DNA of 8,113 bases from Pseudomonadota bacterium. Lineage in GTDB: Bacteria; Pseudomonadota; Gammaproteobacteria; Burkholderiales; Rhodocyclaceae. A program made the position numbers and the translations under genes. Below are positions 1-6,386 of the stretch, in pieces (position 1 is the stretch's first letter; each line of letters begins with the position of its first letter). The notes under the pieces are model-generated. The model saw nothing but the letters and a program-made list of their open reading frames with translations. It searched no databases and was not told the DNA's origin. The stretch lies in NCBI GenBank assembly GCA_009778425.1, contig WRJU01000171.1, forward strand, positions 1-8,113, given 5' to 3'.

Positions 1-2303
1 CCGAGGATGTCGCGCCAGGGACAGTTCATGGTGCGGCGGTAGAGGATGGGGCCGAGCGCGGCCTTGAAGGCCATGAAGCCGAGTACGGGCAGGGCCAGCG
101 CCACGACCGGCAGGCTGAATGTCTTGGGAAAGGCGAGGATGCCTATCGTCCAGAGCAGGCTGCCATACGCAAACACGAATTGCAGGGCATCTCCGAACCA
201 GGAAAACCAGCCGGTCAGAAAGTGATAACGTTGCGCGAGGCTCAATGTGCTGCGCCCAAGCATCTTCGGCAAGTGAGCCTTGAGGATTTGCATTGCGCCG
301 AAGGCCCAGCGGAAACGCTGGCTCTTGATCGCGGCAAAGTCCGAAGGGGTGAGGCCGCGCCCGAGGACATGGTCGACGTAGCGGGTGTCGTAGCCTTTTT
401 CGATGAGCCGCAGGCCCAGTTCGGTGTCCTCGCAAATACACCATTCTGACCAGCCGCCTACTTCTTCGAGCGCCCGGCGGCGCACCAGTGTCATGGTTCC
501 GTGCTGGATGAGCGCGTTCCTCTCGTTGCGGTGGTGCATGCCGATACGGAAGAAACCATCGAACTCCCAGTTGCACATACGGCGGAAGGGCTGGTTCTCC
601 CAGTCGCGGTGCGCCTGCGGGGCCTGCACCACCGCGACATCGGCCTTGTCGAAGTGCGGCATGAGGCTTGCCAGCCATTGCGGGGAGACGACGTAGTCGG
701 CATCGACCACGCCGACAGCTTCGGCTCTCGGATTTGTCGCCATGAGGCCGTAGTTGAGCGCGCCCGCCTTGAAACCGGGCCAGTTCATCAGATGAAAGAA
801 ACGGAACTTCGGCCCCAGTTCGGCACAGCGTTTTTCGAGCGGCCGCCACAGGGCTTCGTCGCGGGTGTTGTTGTCGAGCACCAGCACCTCGAAATTGTCG
901 TAATCGAGCGCCGCGAGGCTGTCGATGGTGGCAATCACCATTTCCGGCGGCTCGTTGTAGCAGGCCAGATGAATGGAGACGAAAGGCTGCCTGTCGGAAG
1001 GGTGCGGGGGCAGTGGCTCGAAACGGCGACGCCATTGCCGCTTGAACAGAATTTCACCGAACTCGAACCCGTGCGAGAGCAGCACTGCGATGGTCAGGCA
1101 GGTCGCGCCGATGATGACCGCCAGCCCGATGAGTTCGCGCTGCTGCCGCTGCGGGACGAGGTAATACTCCACCGGCACGTTGAGGCCGATGATGAGGATC
1201 GAGATACACGCCTGGATCATCGTAGCGAGGAAGAGCCTGCCGCCGATGCTCCAGCTTGGAAGAAAAAAAGCCATCAGAAACATGGGCAGGAAAGCGAAGA
1301 TCGCGGCATTGCTTGCCTTGGCCAGCCAGTGGCGGTCGCGTTCGATAGAGCCGGTCAGCGGATACTTGAGGTGACGGTCGACGTCGTACATGCCCCAATA
1401 AGCGCCAGCCCAGCCTTCGCCCCGTTCGGCGTCGATTTTCCAGGTCTGGTCGAAGGCTTCCAGCAGGAAATAATCGAGCATCGGCGTACGCGGATGGGCG
1501 AGAAATTCGCGCACGAAACGAGCCTGGTTTTCATCCGAGGGTACGGCTGCCCCGCGCACCGGGCCTTTGCTGGGCCATCCGATTTCACCGATGACGATCT
1601 TTTTGCCAGGGAAGAGCTTGACCATCTGGTCATAGCGCTCGAACACACTCTGGACGGCATTGTCGATGCCCACATCTTCGTGATAGGGAAAGATGTGTAC
1701 GGTGATGAAATCGACGTGATCGGCGAGTTCGGGATATTTTTCCCAGACGTGCCATTGCTCGGCAGTCGACACGGGTTTGCGTACCCTGGCGCGTACCTGA
1801 TCGAGATAGCCGATGAGCTGTTCGAGGGCCCGGTCGGCCCTGCCTTCGTTCTGGGCGCGCCACAGCACTTCATTGCCGACGATGACCCGTTCGACGTGGC
1901 GCATTTCGTTGGCAACATCGATCAATGCGTTGATTTCACGCTCATTCCTGCGTTCGTCGTTGTCGATCCAAATGCCCGCCGTCACCTGAAAATCGTATTT
2001 GCCGGCTTCTTGCAGCAGGGCAGGCAAATCGGAGATGCCATATGTGCGCAGACTGTCAGTCTTCTTCCTGAGCAGTTCGAGGTCTTCCGCGAGCTCGGCC
2101 GCGTTCGGGTGCGGCCCGGTGAAAGGGCTTTGCCCGCGCCGGTAGCCGCTATAACTGAAGCCCTTGATACTGAAAGAAGTATCAAGGGGAGTATCGTTGC
2201 TGCGCCCGTACATCTGCCACAACAGGTACTGGAGAGAGGCGACTGCAGCGGCAATGGCAAGGGCGGAAAAAAGGCGCAGGATGAAAGCAGTGGTTTTCTT
2301 CAT
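1..2303 (-). CDS. GH17-GT2 fusion beta-glucan synthase, NdvB-like (3' end outside window)
   Basis: I translated this frame by hand from ATG at 2303; it stays open for 767 codons and runs off the left edge, so the C-terminus is missing. Residues 6-29 form a signal anchor. Residues about 45-320 are a GH17 (beta-1,3-glucanase/transglucosylase) domain with acid/base E145 in VGNEV and nucleophile E240 in IGEIGWPS. Three membrane segments follow (about 332-350, 358-377, 391-411), then a processive GT2 domain: D477 in VLDNN, DXD D534/D536, ED at 625-626 and QRFRW at 662-666. More membrane segments begin near 700. One plus three segments put GH17 in the periplasm and GT2 in the cytosol. The family polymerises UDP-glucose into beta-glucan and remodels it outside; Pseudomonas NdvB (cyclic beta-1,3-glucan) is the closest relative I can name. 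Linkage and product are inferred. No good Shine-Dalgarno is visible; an in-frame TTG lies 18 nt upstream. A terminator separates it from yacG. Confidence 0.88.
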   Translation of the reverse strand, partial: MKKTTAFILRLFSALAIAAAVASLQYLLWQMYGRSNDTPLDTSFSIKGFSYSGYRRGQSPFTGPHPNAAELAEDLELLRKKTDSLRTYGISDLPALLQEAGKYDFQVTAGIWIDNDERRNEREINALIDVANEMRHVERVIVGNEVLWRAQNEGRADRALEQLIGYLDQVRARVRKPVSTAEQWHVWEKYPELADHVDFITVHIFPYHEDVGIDNAVQSVFERYDQMVKLFPGKKIVIGEIGWPSKGPVRGAAVPSDENQARFVREFLAHPRTPMLDYFLLEAFDQTWKIDAERGEGWAGAYWGMYDVDRHLKYPLTGSIERDRHWLAKASNAAIFAFLPMFLMAFFLPSWSIGGRLFLATMIQACISILIIGLNVPVEYYLVPQRQQRELIGLAVIIGATCLTIAVLLSHGFEFGEILFKRQWRRRFEPLPPHPSDRQPFVSIHLACYNEPPEMVIATIDSLAALDYDNFEVLVLDNNTRDEALWRPLEKRCAELGPKFRFFHLMNWPGFKAGALNYGLMATNPRAEAVGVVDADYVVSPQWLASLMPHFDKADVAVVQAPQAHRDWENQPFRRMCNWEFDGFFRIGMHHRNERNALIQHGTMTLVRRRALEEVGGWSEWCICEDTELGLRLIEKGYDTRYVDHVLGRGLTPSDFAAIKSQRFRWAFGAMQILKAHLPKMLGRSTLSLAQRYHFLTGWFSWFGDALQFVFAYGSLLWTIGILAFPKTFSLPVVALALPVLGFMAFKAALGPILYRRTMNCPWRDIL

Positions 2304-2330
2304 GGCAGCCAGACTGCGCAAGATACGAGA

Positions 2331-2351
2331 TATTCTATGCTAAACAGAATA
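2331..2351. repeat. inverted repeat TATTCT-N9-AGAATA
   Basis: Perfect 6-bp arms, TATTCT at 2331-2336 and AGAATA at 2346-2351, are separated by 9 nt and lie 28 nt upstream of the glucan synthase start. The left arm contains the best -10 candidate, so a protein bound here could block the promoter. It could equally be chance in a short AT-rich stretch; the symmetry is seen, the role is inferred. Confidence 0.4.
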
Positions 2352-2360
2352 GAGAGGAAC
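2332..2360 (-). promoter_or_regulatory. possible promoter for the glucan synthase gene
   Basis: On the minus strand TAGAAT (2337-2332) matches the sigma-70 -10 consensus at five of six positions and sits 29 nt before the ATG at 2303. At a 17-nt spacing the -35 position reads GTTCCT, a poor match. The preceding operon ends at a terminator, so a promoter must lie somewhere in 2304-2395; this is the best candidate I can see. It overlaps the left arm of an inverted repeat at 2331-2351, which could be an operator. No transcript data support it. Confidence 0.3.
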
Positions 2361-2363
2361 AGA

Positions 2364-2391
2364 AGCTTTGGCCTAGCCTGACGACAAAGCT
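2364..2391. repeat. inverted repeat AGCTTTG-N14-CAAAGCT
   Basis: Perfect 7-bp arms, AGCTTTG at 2364-2370 and CAAAGCT at 2385-2391, have a 14-nt spacer. It lies between the yacG terminator and the proposed glucan synthase promoter. No T-tract follows on either strand, so it is not an intrinsic terminator. It may be a binding site or a transcript stem-loop. Confidence 0.4.
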
Positions 2392-2395
2392 CATC

Positions 2396-2419
2396 AAAAA
2401 AATGGGATACACCCATTTT
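2396..2419 (-). terminator. rho-independent terminator after yacG
   Basis: Read on the minus strand, an 8-bp perfect stem AAAATGGG / CCCATTTT (2419-2412 and 2406-2399) with a 5-nt loop runs into a tract of seven T (2402-2396). It begins about 10 nt after the yacG stop codon, as expected for the end of the birA-to-yacG transcription unit. On the plus strand the hairpin is followed by only four T, so it acts mainly on minus-strand transcripts. The stem has only three G-C pairs, which lowers predicted strength. Confidence 0.75.
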
Positions 2420-2429
2420 GGCGAAAATA

Positions 2430-2654
2430 TCAATCAGATTCGATATTTATTGGAGCGTTTTCCCCATCCTGCGGCGAACTGGGTATCCGGTAATCTCCGG
2501 ATGCCCAGGCTCCAAGGTCGATCTGCTTGCAGCGCGCCGAACAGAAGGGGCGGTACGGGTTCGCTCCGCTCCATTCGTTTTCCTCGCCGCACCGGGGGCA
2601 GCGCACGAGGCGCTTTCCGGGCACATCGGGCGCGCTCGCGGGCAACATGCTCAC
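2430..2654 (-). CDS. yacG: DNA gyrase inhibitor YacG, zinc-binding
   Basis: This is a small zinc-ribbon protein of 74 residues with the YacG signature: Cys19-x2-Cys22 and Cys38-x3-Cys42, the region NPYRPFCSARC, and IDLGAWASGDYRIP after the last zinc ligand. E. coli YacG has 65 residues and the same zinc core, and is known to bind GyrB and inhibit DNA gyrase. The GTG start at 2654 overlaps the zapD stop (GTGA), suggesting translational coupling; an ATG at 2648 would give 72 residues and is equally possible. No Shine-Dalgarno is evident at either. zapD-yacG is a conserved pair, often behind coaE. The gene is the last of its operon and is followed directly by a terminator. Confidence 0.93.
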   Translation of the reverse strand: MSMLPASAPDVPGKRLVRCPRCGEENEWSGANPYRPFCSARCKQIDLGAWASGDYRIPSSPQDGENAPINIESD

Positions 2655-3406
2655 AGGCCGCAGAAAGTCAGCTCGAATGGCATGTCGCGTTCAAGCGGAC
2701 GAGGCCGAAGCTGGGTTTCAGGCAACATGAAGCGGATGTTGAGCACGTATTTGTTTGCGCTGATTTCGGGCACAGCCGCCTCAGTGCGGGCGATGCCGAC
2801 ACGGATCATCTGCGCGGTGCTGCCGCTCATGGGCATCTGGAACGTCCCTGCGCGCGCAACCTGCGACTCCATCCGCCCGCTCGAACGCAGCAGCCGCAGC
2901 ACGATGGCCAGCGCCTCCTCGATGGGCTTCATCGGCTTGACCCAGGCGTCGAGGTCGCGGTGGCGGCTCTGGGCGTCGCGGTTGAGCCAATAGTGGTAGG
3001 AAGGCAGGTCGAATTCGCACGCGCCGCCCGGAATGGAGGCGCGGTTGCGGATGCTCGTCAGCCATTCGTTCTCGCGCAAGTGCTGGCCGAAACGACCCGT
3101 CATCGCCAGCAGGCTCGACGAGGCCTGTTCGATTTCCTTGAGGGCGTCGCGGAGCGCGTCCTCGGAAATTTCCGGGTTGTCGCGGAACGACAACAATATT
3201 TGGCGCTGCCGTTCCAACTCCTGAACAAGGTCGATCTTGAGGTCGGCGCGTCCGGCAACTTCGATGGTTTCAAACAGAGCGAGAATGGCGATGTGGTGGT
3301 GCATCGGCTCGTCGCTGTTACGGAAATGGACGCTTCTCTGGAGTAAATCTTCCAGGCGCAGCAAGGTGCGAATGCGCTCGCTGAAGGGATATTCGTAGGT
3401 AATCAC
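2651..3406 (-). CDS. zapD: cell division protein ZapD (DUF1342), FtsZ cross-linker
   Basis: The product is 251 residues from the chosen start, close to the 247 of E. coli ZapD. ZapD binds the C-terminal tail of FtsZ and bundles protofilaments at the division ring in the cytosol. Family features seen: an N-terminal stretch starting VITYEYPFSERIRTLLRLED (residues 1-20), SIPGG at 124-128 followed by FDLP at 132-135, and YVLNIRFM at 220-227 near the C-terminus. The frame is open further upstream to 3616, but that extension runs into coaE and has no family similarity. The GTG at 3406 has GGAA five nt upstream and gives the family N-terminus. The product is mostly helical, with no membrane segment. 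It lies 103 nt after coaE and overlaps yacG by 4 nt. Confidence 0.94.
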   Translation of the reverse strand: MITYEYPFSERIRTLLRLEDLLQRSVHFRNSDEPMHHHIAILALFETIEVAGRADLKIDLVQELERQRQILLSFRDNPEISEDALRDALKEIEQASSSLLAMTGRFGQHLRENEWLTSIRNRASIPGGACEFDLPSYHYWLNRDAQSRHRDLDAWVKPMKPIEEALAIVLRLLRSSGRMESQVARAGTFQMPMSGSTAQMIRVGIARTEAAVPEISANKYVLNIRFMLPETQLRPRPLERDMPFELTFCGL

Positions 3407-3474
3407 GCGCGTTCCGGAGAAAGGATCAGGTATTGGGGGCAATGCAGACCTAGTGCGGATAGTTTCGCGGGCGG

Positions 3475-3502
3475 ATGATAACACGCTATTCGTGAAGGCG
3501 AA
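3475..3502 (-). promoter_or_regulatory. weak candidate promoter for zapD-yacG
   Basis: The 103-nt coaE-zapD gap is the largest break inside the block. On the minus strand TATCAT (3480-3475) matches the -10 consensus at five of six positions, with a poor -35, TTCGCC (3502-3497), 16 nt upstream. The predicted transcript would have a leader of roughly 60 nt before the zapD GTG. It is a guess from two short motifs; read-through from coaE would make it unnecessary. Confidence 0.22.
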
Positions 3503-3509
3503 TTTATCC

Positions 3510-4145
3510 TCATGCTGTCCGGCTTGCGGTAGATATGGCGGCAACAAGGGCGAGATAGCGGGTGTGCAGGGCATCGATCTGCGCCTGGAGCGCGTCCAGC
3601 GGTCCGCTGTTGTCAATCACATCGTCGGCAATGGCCAGCCTCGCTTCGCGGCTGGCCTGGGCGGCAAGAATGGATTCGATCTCATCGCGCGAACGCCTGT
3701 CGCGCCCGGCGGCTCTGGCAATTTGCAGTTCGCGCGGGCAATCGACCACGCAAACACGGGCGCAACGCTCGCGCCAGCGGCCGGTTTCGGCCAGCAAGGG
3801 AACGTCGACGATGACGTAGGGGCTGCGAGCCGCAGCGCAGCGGCGCAGGCCCTCGATTTCGATCAGCGGGTGCAGGATATTTTCGAGGCGCATACGCGCC
3901 GCCGGGTCGGCAAAAACCAGCGCGCGCATGCAGGCACGATCCAGCCCGCCGTCGGCGGCAATGACCGATACACCGAAGGCGGCGCGCAAAGCGGGAATCG
4001 CTGCGCCACCGGGCGCGGCCAGTTCGCGGGCAATGGCATCGGTATCGACGATTTCGATGCCGTGACTGGCAAAGCGCGCCGCCACCGTACTTTTGCCGCT
4101 GCCAAGGCCGCCGGTCAGGCCGATTTTCAGGGCGGAGCCACTCAT
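3510..4145 (-). CDS. coaE: dephospho-CoA kinase CoaE
   Basis: This P-loop kinase phosphorylates the 3'-hydroxyl of dephospho-CoA with ATP, the last step of coenzyme A synthesis, in the cytosol. From ATG at 4145 it has 211 residues (E. coli CoaE has 206). Visible: Walker A GGLGSGKST at residues 12-20, DTD at 34-36 (the family's catalytic Asp region), the LENILHP segment with H92-P93 in the lid/CoA-binding region, and YVIVDVPLL (the family's core beta strand). A GTG two codons upstream would give 213 residues. I prefer the ATG because it overlaps the SPOR gene stop as ATGA, the junction type used elsewhere here. In many proteobacteria pilD precedes coaE; here the SPOR gene does. zapD follows after 103 nt. 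Confidence 0.95.
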   Translation of the reverse strand: MSGSALKIGLTGGLGSGKSTVAARFASHGIEIVDTDAIARELAAPGGAAIPALRAAFGVSVIAADGGLDRACMRALVFADPAARMRLENILHPLIEIEGLRRCAAARSPYVIVDVPLLAETGRWRERCARVCVVDCPRELQIARAAGRDRRSRDEIESILAAQASREARLAIADDVIDNSGPLDALQAQIDALHTRYLALVAAISTASRTA

Positions 4146-4798
4146 GAGCACGGCTTGTAACGCTTGGCAAAAGATTGCCCGCTCAGCAGACTTTCAGCCT
4201 TTTCCTTGCTGACGGTCGCTTCCACCCGGCGTTCGGAGGTATTGCGGGCTTCGATGCTGGCATTGACGCCCTTGGCATTTATCGTTTCGAGATTGCGTTC
4301 AGCACTTTTCTTATTCTTGAACGATCCGCTGAGCACGATCAGGAATTTGCCGTCCCCGGTTTCCTCGATCTGGATGCTCTCTTTTTCCACACCCAGCTCG
4401 ATCATGTTATCCGCCAGGACTTCGGCGGCCTCATGCGTCACCATGGGCTGGACGTTGACCACTCTCCATGACGACGCGACCTGGACATCCCGCGCGGCTG
4501 CCTGAATGCCCGCAGCGGAAAGGAGTGATATTAGTTTGTTGTTCTGAGCGGCGCTCAGGCCGCTCCATGCCAGACAGCCCGTCGGCTGCTCCGATGCGTC
4601 TGCGGAAGCACCCTGGTCATCGGCCTGAGCGGCATCCGGCGGAGGCGTATGGCCGAGTATCTTGATGTTTTCCCGGTTCAACTCGATGGAAACATTGCCT
4701 GATTCCCCCGACGCGAAACCGAACCAATTCCGCGCGGCGGCGAAAAGCAAGATATTGAGCAATAAGAGAAGAATGAACAGAAAACGTGTCGTGGTCAT
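4142..4798 (-). CDS. SPOR-domain membrane-anchored protein
   Basis: The product has 218 residues. Residues 5-22 form one hydrophobic segment starting just after the N-terminus, so it is probably a bitopic inner-membrane protein with its body in the periplasm. A low-complexity Ala/Asp/Gln linker covers about 52-73. The segment 125-186 (GDGKFLIVLSGSF, then an N/K-rich helix and KGVNASIEAR) looks like a SPOR domain, which in known proteins binds glycan strands stripped of stem peptides at the septum. Residues 75-116 (CLAWSGLS to SWRVVNVQP) may be a related half-domain. C75 and C217 are the only cysteines and could pair in the periplasm. The gene starts 6 nt after coaX and overlaps coaE by 4 nt. 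The SPOR call rests on pattern recognition and on such genes commonly following coaX in betaproteobacteria; the exact role is unknown. Confidence 0.8.
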   Translation of the reverse strand: MTTTRFLFILLLLLNILLFAAARNWFGFASGESGNVSIELNRENIKILGHTPPPDAAQADDQGASADASEQPTGCLAWSGLSAAQNNKLISLLSAAGIQAAARDVQVASSWRVVNVQPMVTHEAAEVLADNMIELGVEKESIQIEETGDGKFLIVLSGSFKNKKSAERNLETINAKGVNASIEARNTSERRVEATVSKEKAESLLSGQSFAKRYKPCS

Positions 4799-4804
4799 GG
4801 CATA

Positions 4805-5518
4805 TCAGGCGGCGCGCGCAATCCGGTGCAAGCCGTCGAGAACGAGGTTGTCTATCCTCTGAAAGGGAATGTCAAGCAAGGGTTCGATTTCATCTGCCGC
4901 GCCGCCACTCAACAGACAAACGGCGCCTGGAGCGCCCATATGGCGAAAAACGCGCTCGATTGCGCCCGCCTGCGCGTTGAGGCAGCCTGAAACGATGGCA
5001 TCGGCGGTATCGCGCGGATGGCTGTGGTAACGCCCCCCCATCAGCGGCAACTGCGCCGTGCCCTGGCTGAGCGCCTGCCGCATCAGTTCTACTCCGGGCA
5101 GGATATGGCCGCCTATGAAACGCCCGTCGGCACTCAGAATATCCAGCGTGGTTGCGGTTCCGGCCATGACGACCAGAACGTCCCGGGAACGGTGATAACC
5201 GCGCGCGCCGATCAGGGCTGCCCAACGATCCGCGCCGAGCCGCGTAGGATGCGCGTACATGTTGTGAACGTCGCAACGTTGCGCGCCGGAAGTGATCCAC
5301 TCCAGGGCAAGCCCCCGCCGGGCGATGATCGCCGCCAGAGCTTCGCCCTTGGCGGGGCCTGCCACGTTGCAGCCCAAAACCCGCGTAATACCCGGCGTTT
5401 CGAGGCAAACAGCCAGATCATTGGGCGCGTCGTGCGTACATGCGCCCGACGCGCGGACGTTTTCGCCCACCAGCCGCCATTTGATCCGGCTGTTGCCAGC
5501 GTCGATGAGCAACATCAT
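4805..5518 (-). CDS. coaX: type III pantothenate kinase CoaX
   Basis: This cytosolic enzyme phosphorylates pantothenate, the first committed step of coenzyme A synthesis. The type III family belongs to the ASKHA fold and, unlike type I CoaA, is known to resist feedback by CoA and to need a monovalent cation. The 237-residue product shows the expected motifs in order: DAGNSRIKW at 6-14 (phosphate loop), HPTRLGADRW at 90-99 with D97 in the position of the catalytic Asp, GTATTLD at 120-126 and GGHILPG at 136-142. The start falls in ATGATG, where the birA stop TGA is embedded. ATG at 5518 gives a 4-nt overlap; ATG at 5515 would drop one residue. No Shine-Dalgarno is visible, so coupling to birA is likely. 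The Bordetella Baf factor belongs to this family, but nothing here suggests a regulatory role. Confidence 0.95.
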   Translation of the reverse strand: MMLLIDAGNSRIKWRLVGENVRASGACTHDAPNDLAVCLETPGITRVLGCNVAGPAKGEALAAIIARRGLALEWITSGAQRCDVHNMYAHPTRLGADRWAALIGARGYHRSRDVLVVMAGTATTLDILSADGRFIGGHILPGVELMRQALSQGTAQLPLMGGRYHSHPRDTADAIVSGCLNAQAGAIERVFRHMGAPGAVCLLSGGAADEIEPLLDIPFQRIDNLVLDGLHRIARAA

Positions 5519-6330
5519 GGCGCAAGCCGCACGGAAACGTCACCCGCATACACGCGGCGCGTCCCTTCAGGGGCGCGCACGAGCAGGGCTCCCTCTTCAT
5601 CCACGCCCAGGCAAAGCCCGGACAGATCCGAACCTTCGCCACTGACCCGCACCGGCAGGTTGGCAAAGGCGTTGCGCTGCTGCCAGGCGTCCCGCAACAA
5701 ACCAAAGCCCACGCTGCCGTAGGCGTTCAGCATTGGGTGGAGTTCGCATAGGATGGCAGCAAGCAGCGTCTCGCGCGTGGGCGCTTCACCCAATTCATGA
5801 GCCAGGTCGGTCACACCGCCTCCCTGGCCGGGAATTACGGCATCCGCAGGCAGACGCAAGTTCAGGCCGATGCCGATGACCGCCGTGAGCGCGCCACCGC
5901 GTTCCGGCAACACTTCCACCAGTATCCCGGAGAGTTTCGCGCCACGCGCGAGCACATCGTTCGGCCATTTGAGCGTCACGGCGTCAAGCCCGAGCTTTTC
6001 GAGCGCACGCGCCAACGCCAGCCCCACCGCCAGAGACAATCCGGCGGGTACGGGCATACCCGGTGCGAAACGCCACAACACTGAAAACGTCAGGCTTGCC
6101 CCCGGCCAAGCCAGCCATTGCCGACCGCGCCGACCGCGCCCGGCGCTTTGCCGTGTGGCGACGAGCACATGCGCTCGCCCATCGTTTCCGGGCGGCGCAT
6201 CCAGCAGGGCGGAATTGGTCGATGCGCACTCCTCCACCCAGCGAATATCGAAAGCCTGCGCGAGCGAACCCAGCGCCGCAGTGAGCGCGGCGAGATCGGG
6301 AGCGGGAGCAAGGCCGGGAGAAGCGTTCAT
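5515..6330 (-). CDS. birA: biotin--[acetyl-CoA-carboxylase] ligase BirA, short form
   Basis: This ligase forms biotinyl-5'-AMP from biotin and ATP and transfers biotin to the lysine of the AccB carrier protein in the cytosol. The 271 residues contain ECASTNS at 34-40, the biotinyl-AMP loop GRGRRGR at 64-70, KWPNDVL at 121-127, KLSGILVE at 132-139, GIGLNL at 153-158 and a small C-terminal domain ending in a beta-rich VYAGDVSVRL. The catalytic core begins almost at once, leaving only some 25 residues before it. The N-terminal winged-helix DNA-binding domain of E. coli BirA (321 residues) is therefore absent, and this protein should not repress biotin genes. An in-frame TGA at 6337-6339 excludes a longer start. 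It overlaps coaX by 4 nt; birA-coaX is a frequent pair. Confidence 0.95.
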   Translation of the reverse strand: MNASPGLAPAPDLAALTAALGSLAQAFDIRWVEECASTNSALLDAPPGNDGRAHVLVATRQSAGRGRRGRQWLAWPGASLTFSVLWRFAPGMPVPAGLSLAVGLALARALEKLGLDAVTLKWPNDVLARGAKLSGILVEVLPERGGALTAVIGIGLNLRLPADAVIPGQGGGVTDLAHELGEAPTRETLLAAILCELHPMLNAYGSVGFGLLRDAWQQRNAFANLPVRVSGEGSDLSGLCLGVDEEGALLVRAPEGTRRVYAGDVSVRLAP

Positions 6331-6350
6331 GAGCGTTCAGCGTGAAAGTT

Positions 6351-6363
6351 TGTAATTATTACA
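6351..6363. promoter_or_regulatory. 13-bp AT-rich palindrome with possible extended -10 for birA
   Basis: TGTAATTATTACA is a perfect palindrome with 6-bp arms around a single central base, inside an otherwise GC-rich window, 21 nt before the birA ATG. On the minus strand the same bases give TGT-AATAAT, an extended -10 with one mismatch in the hexamer; no -35 is seen at normal spacing. Transcription would start near 6348 and give a short leader. A repressor bound here would cover the -10. Regulator and function are inferred only. Confidence 0.38.
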
Positions 6364-6365
6364 TG

Positions 6366-6376
6366 GCGCAATGCGC
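6366..6376. repeat. GC-rich palindrome GCGCA-A-TGCGC
   Basis: Perfect 5-bp arms surround one base, 2 nt beyond the AT-rich palindrome and 10 nt after the depolymerase stop codon on the minus strand. No T-tract follows, so it is not an intrinsic terminator, and the 56-nt gap therefore shows no transcription stop between the depolymerase gene and birA. Short GC palindromes arise easily by chance at this base composition. Confidence 0.25.
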
Positions 6377-6386
6377 AGCCACCGCG

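Noticed and set aside
501..2381. A 626-codon open frame on the plus strand
   Set aside because: It is exactly antisense to the GH17-GT2 gene, whose minus-strand translation shows family motifs throughout. The plus frame gives low-complexity, His/Asp/Arg-rich sequence with no recognisable domain, a typical shadow of a high-GC gene.
2364..2391. Second terminator after yacG
   Set aside because: The AGCTTTG/CAAAGCT repeat has a 14-nt loop and no T-tract on either strand.
2402..3346. A 314-codon open frame on the plus strand
   Set aside because: It starts inside the terminator hairpin and runs antisense to yacG and zapD, both of which are recognised families on the minus strand.
3407..3616. A 70-residue N-terminal extension of zapD
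   Set aside because: The frame is open, but the extension overlaps the end of coaE, has no similarity to ZapD, and the GTG at 3406 with GGAA upstream gives a family-sized 251-residue protein.
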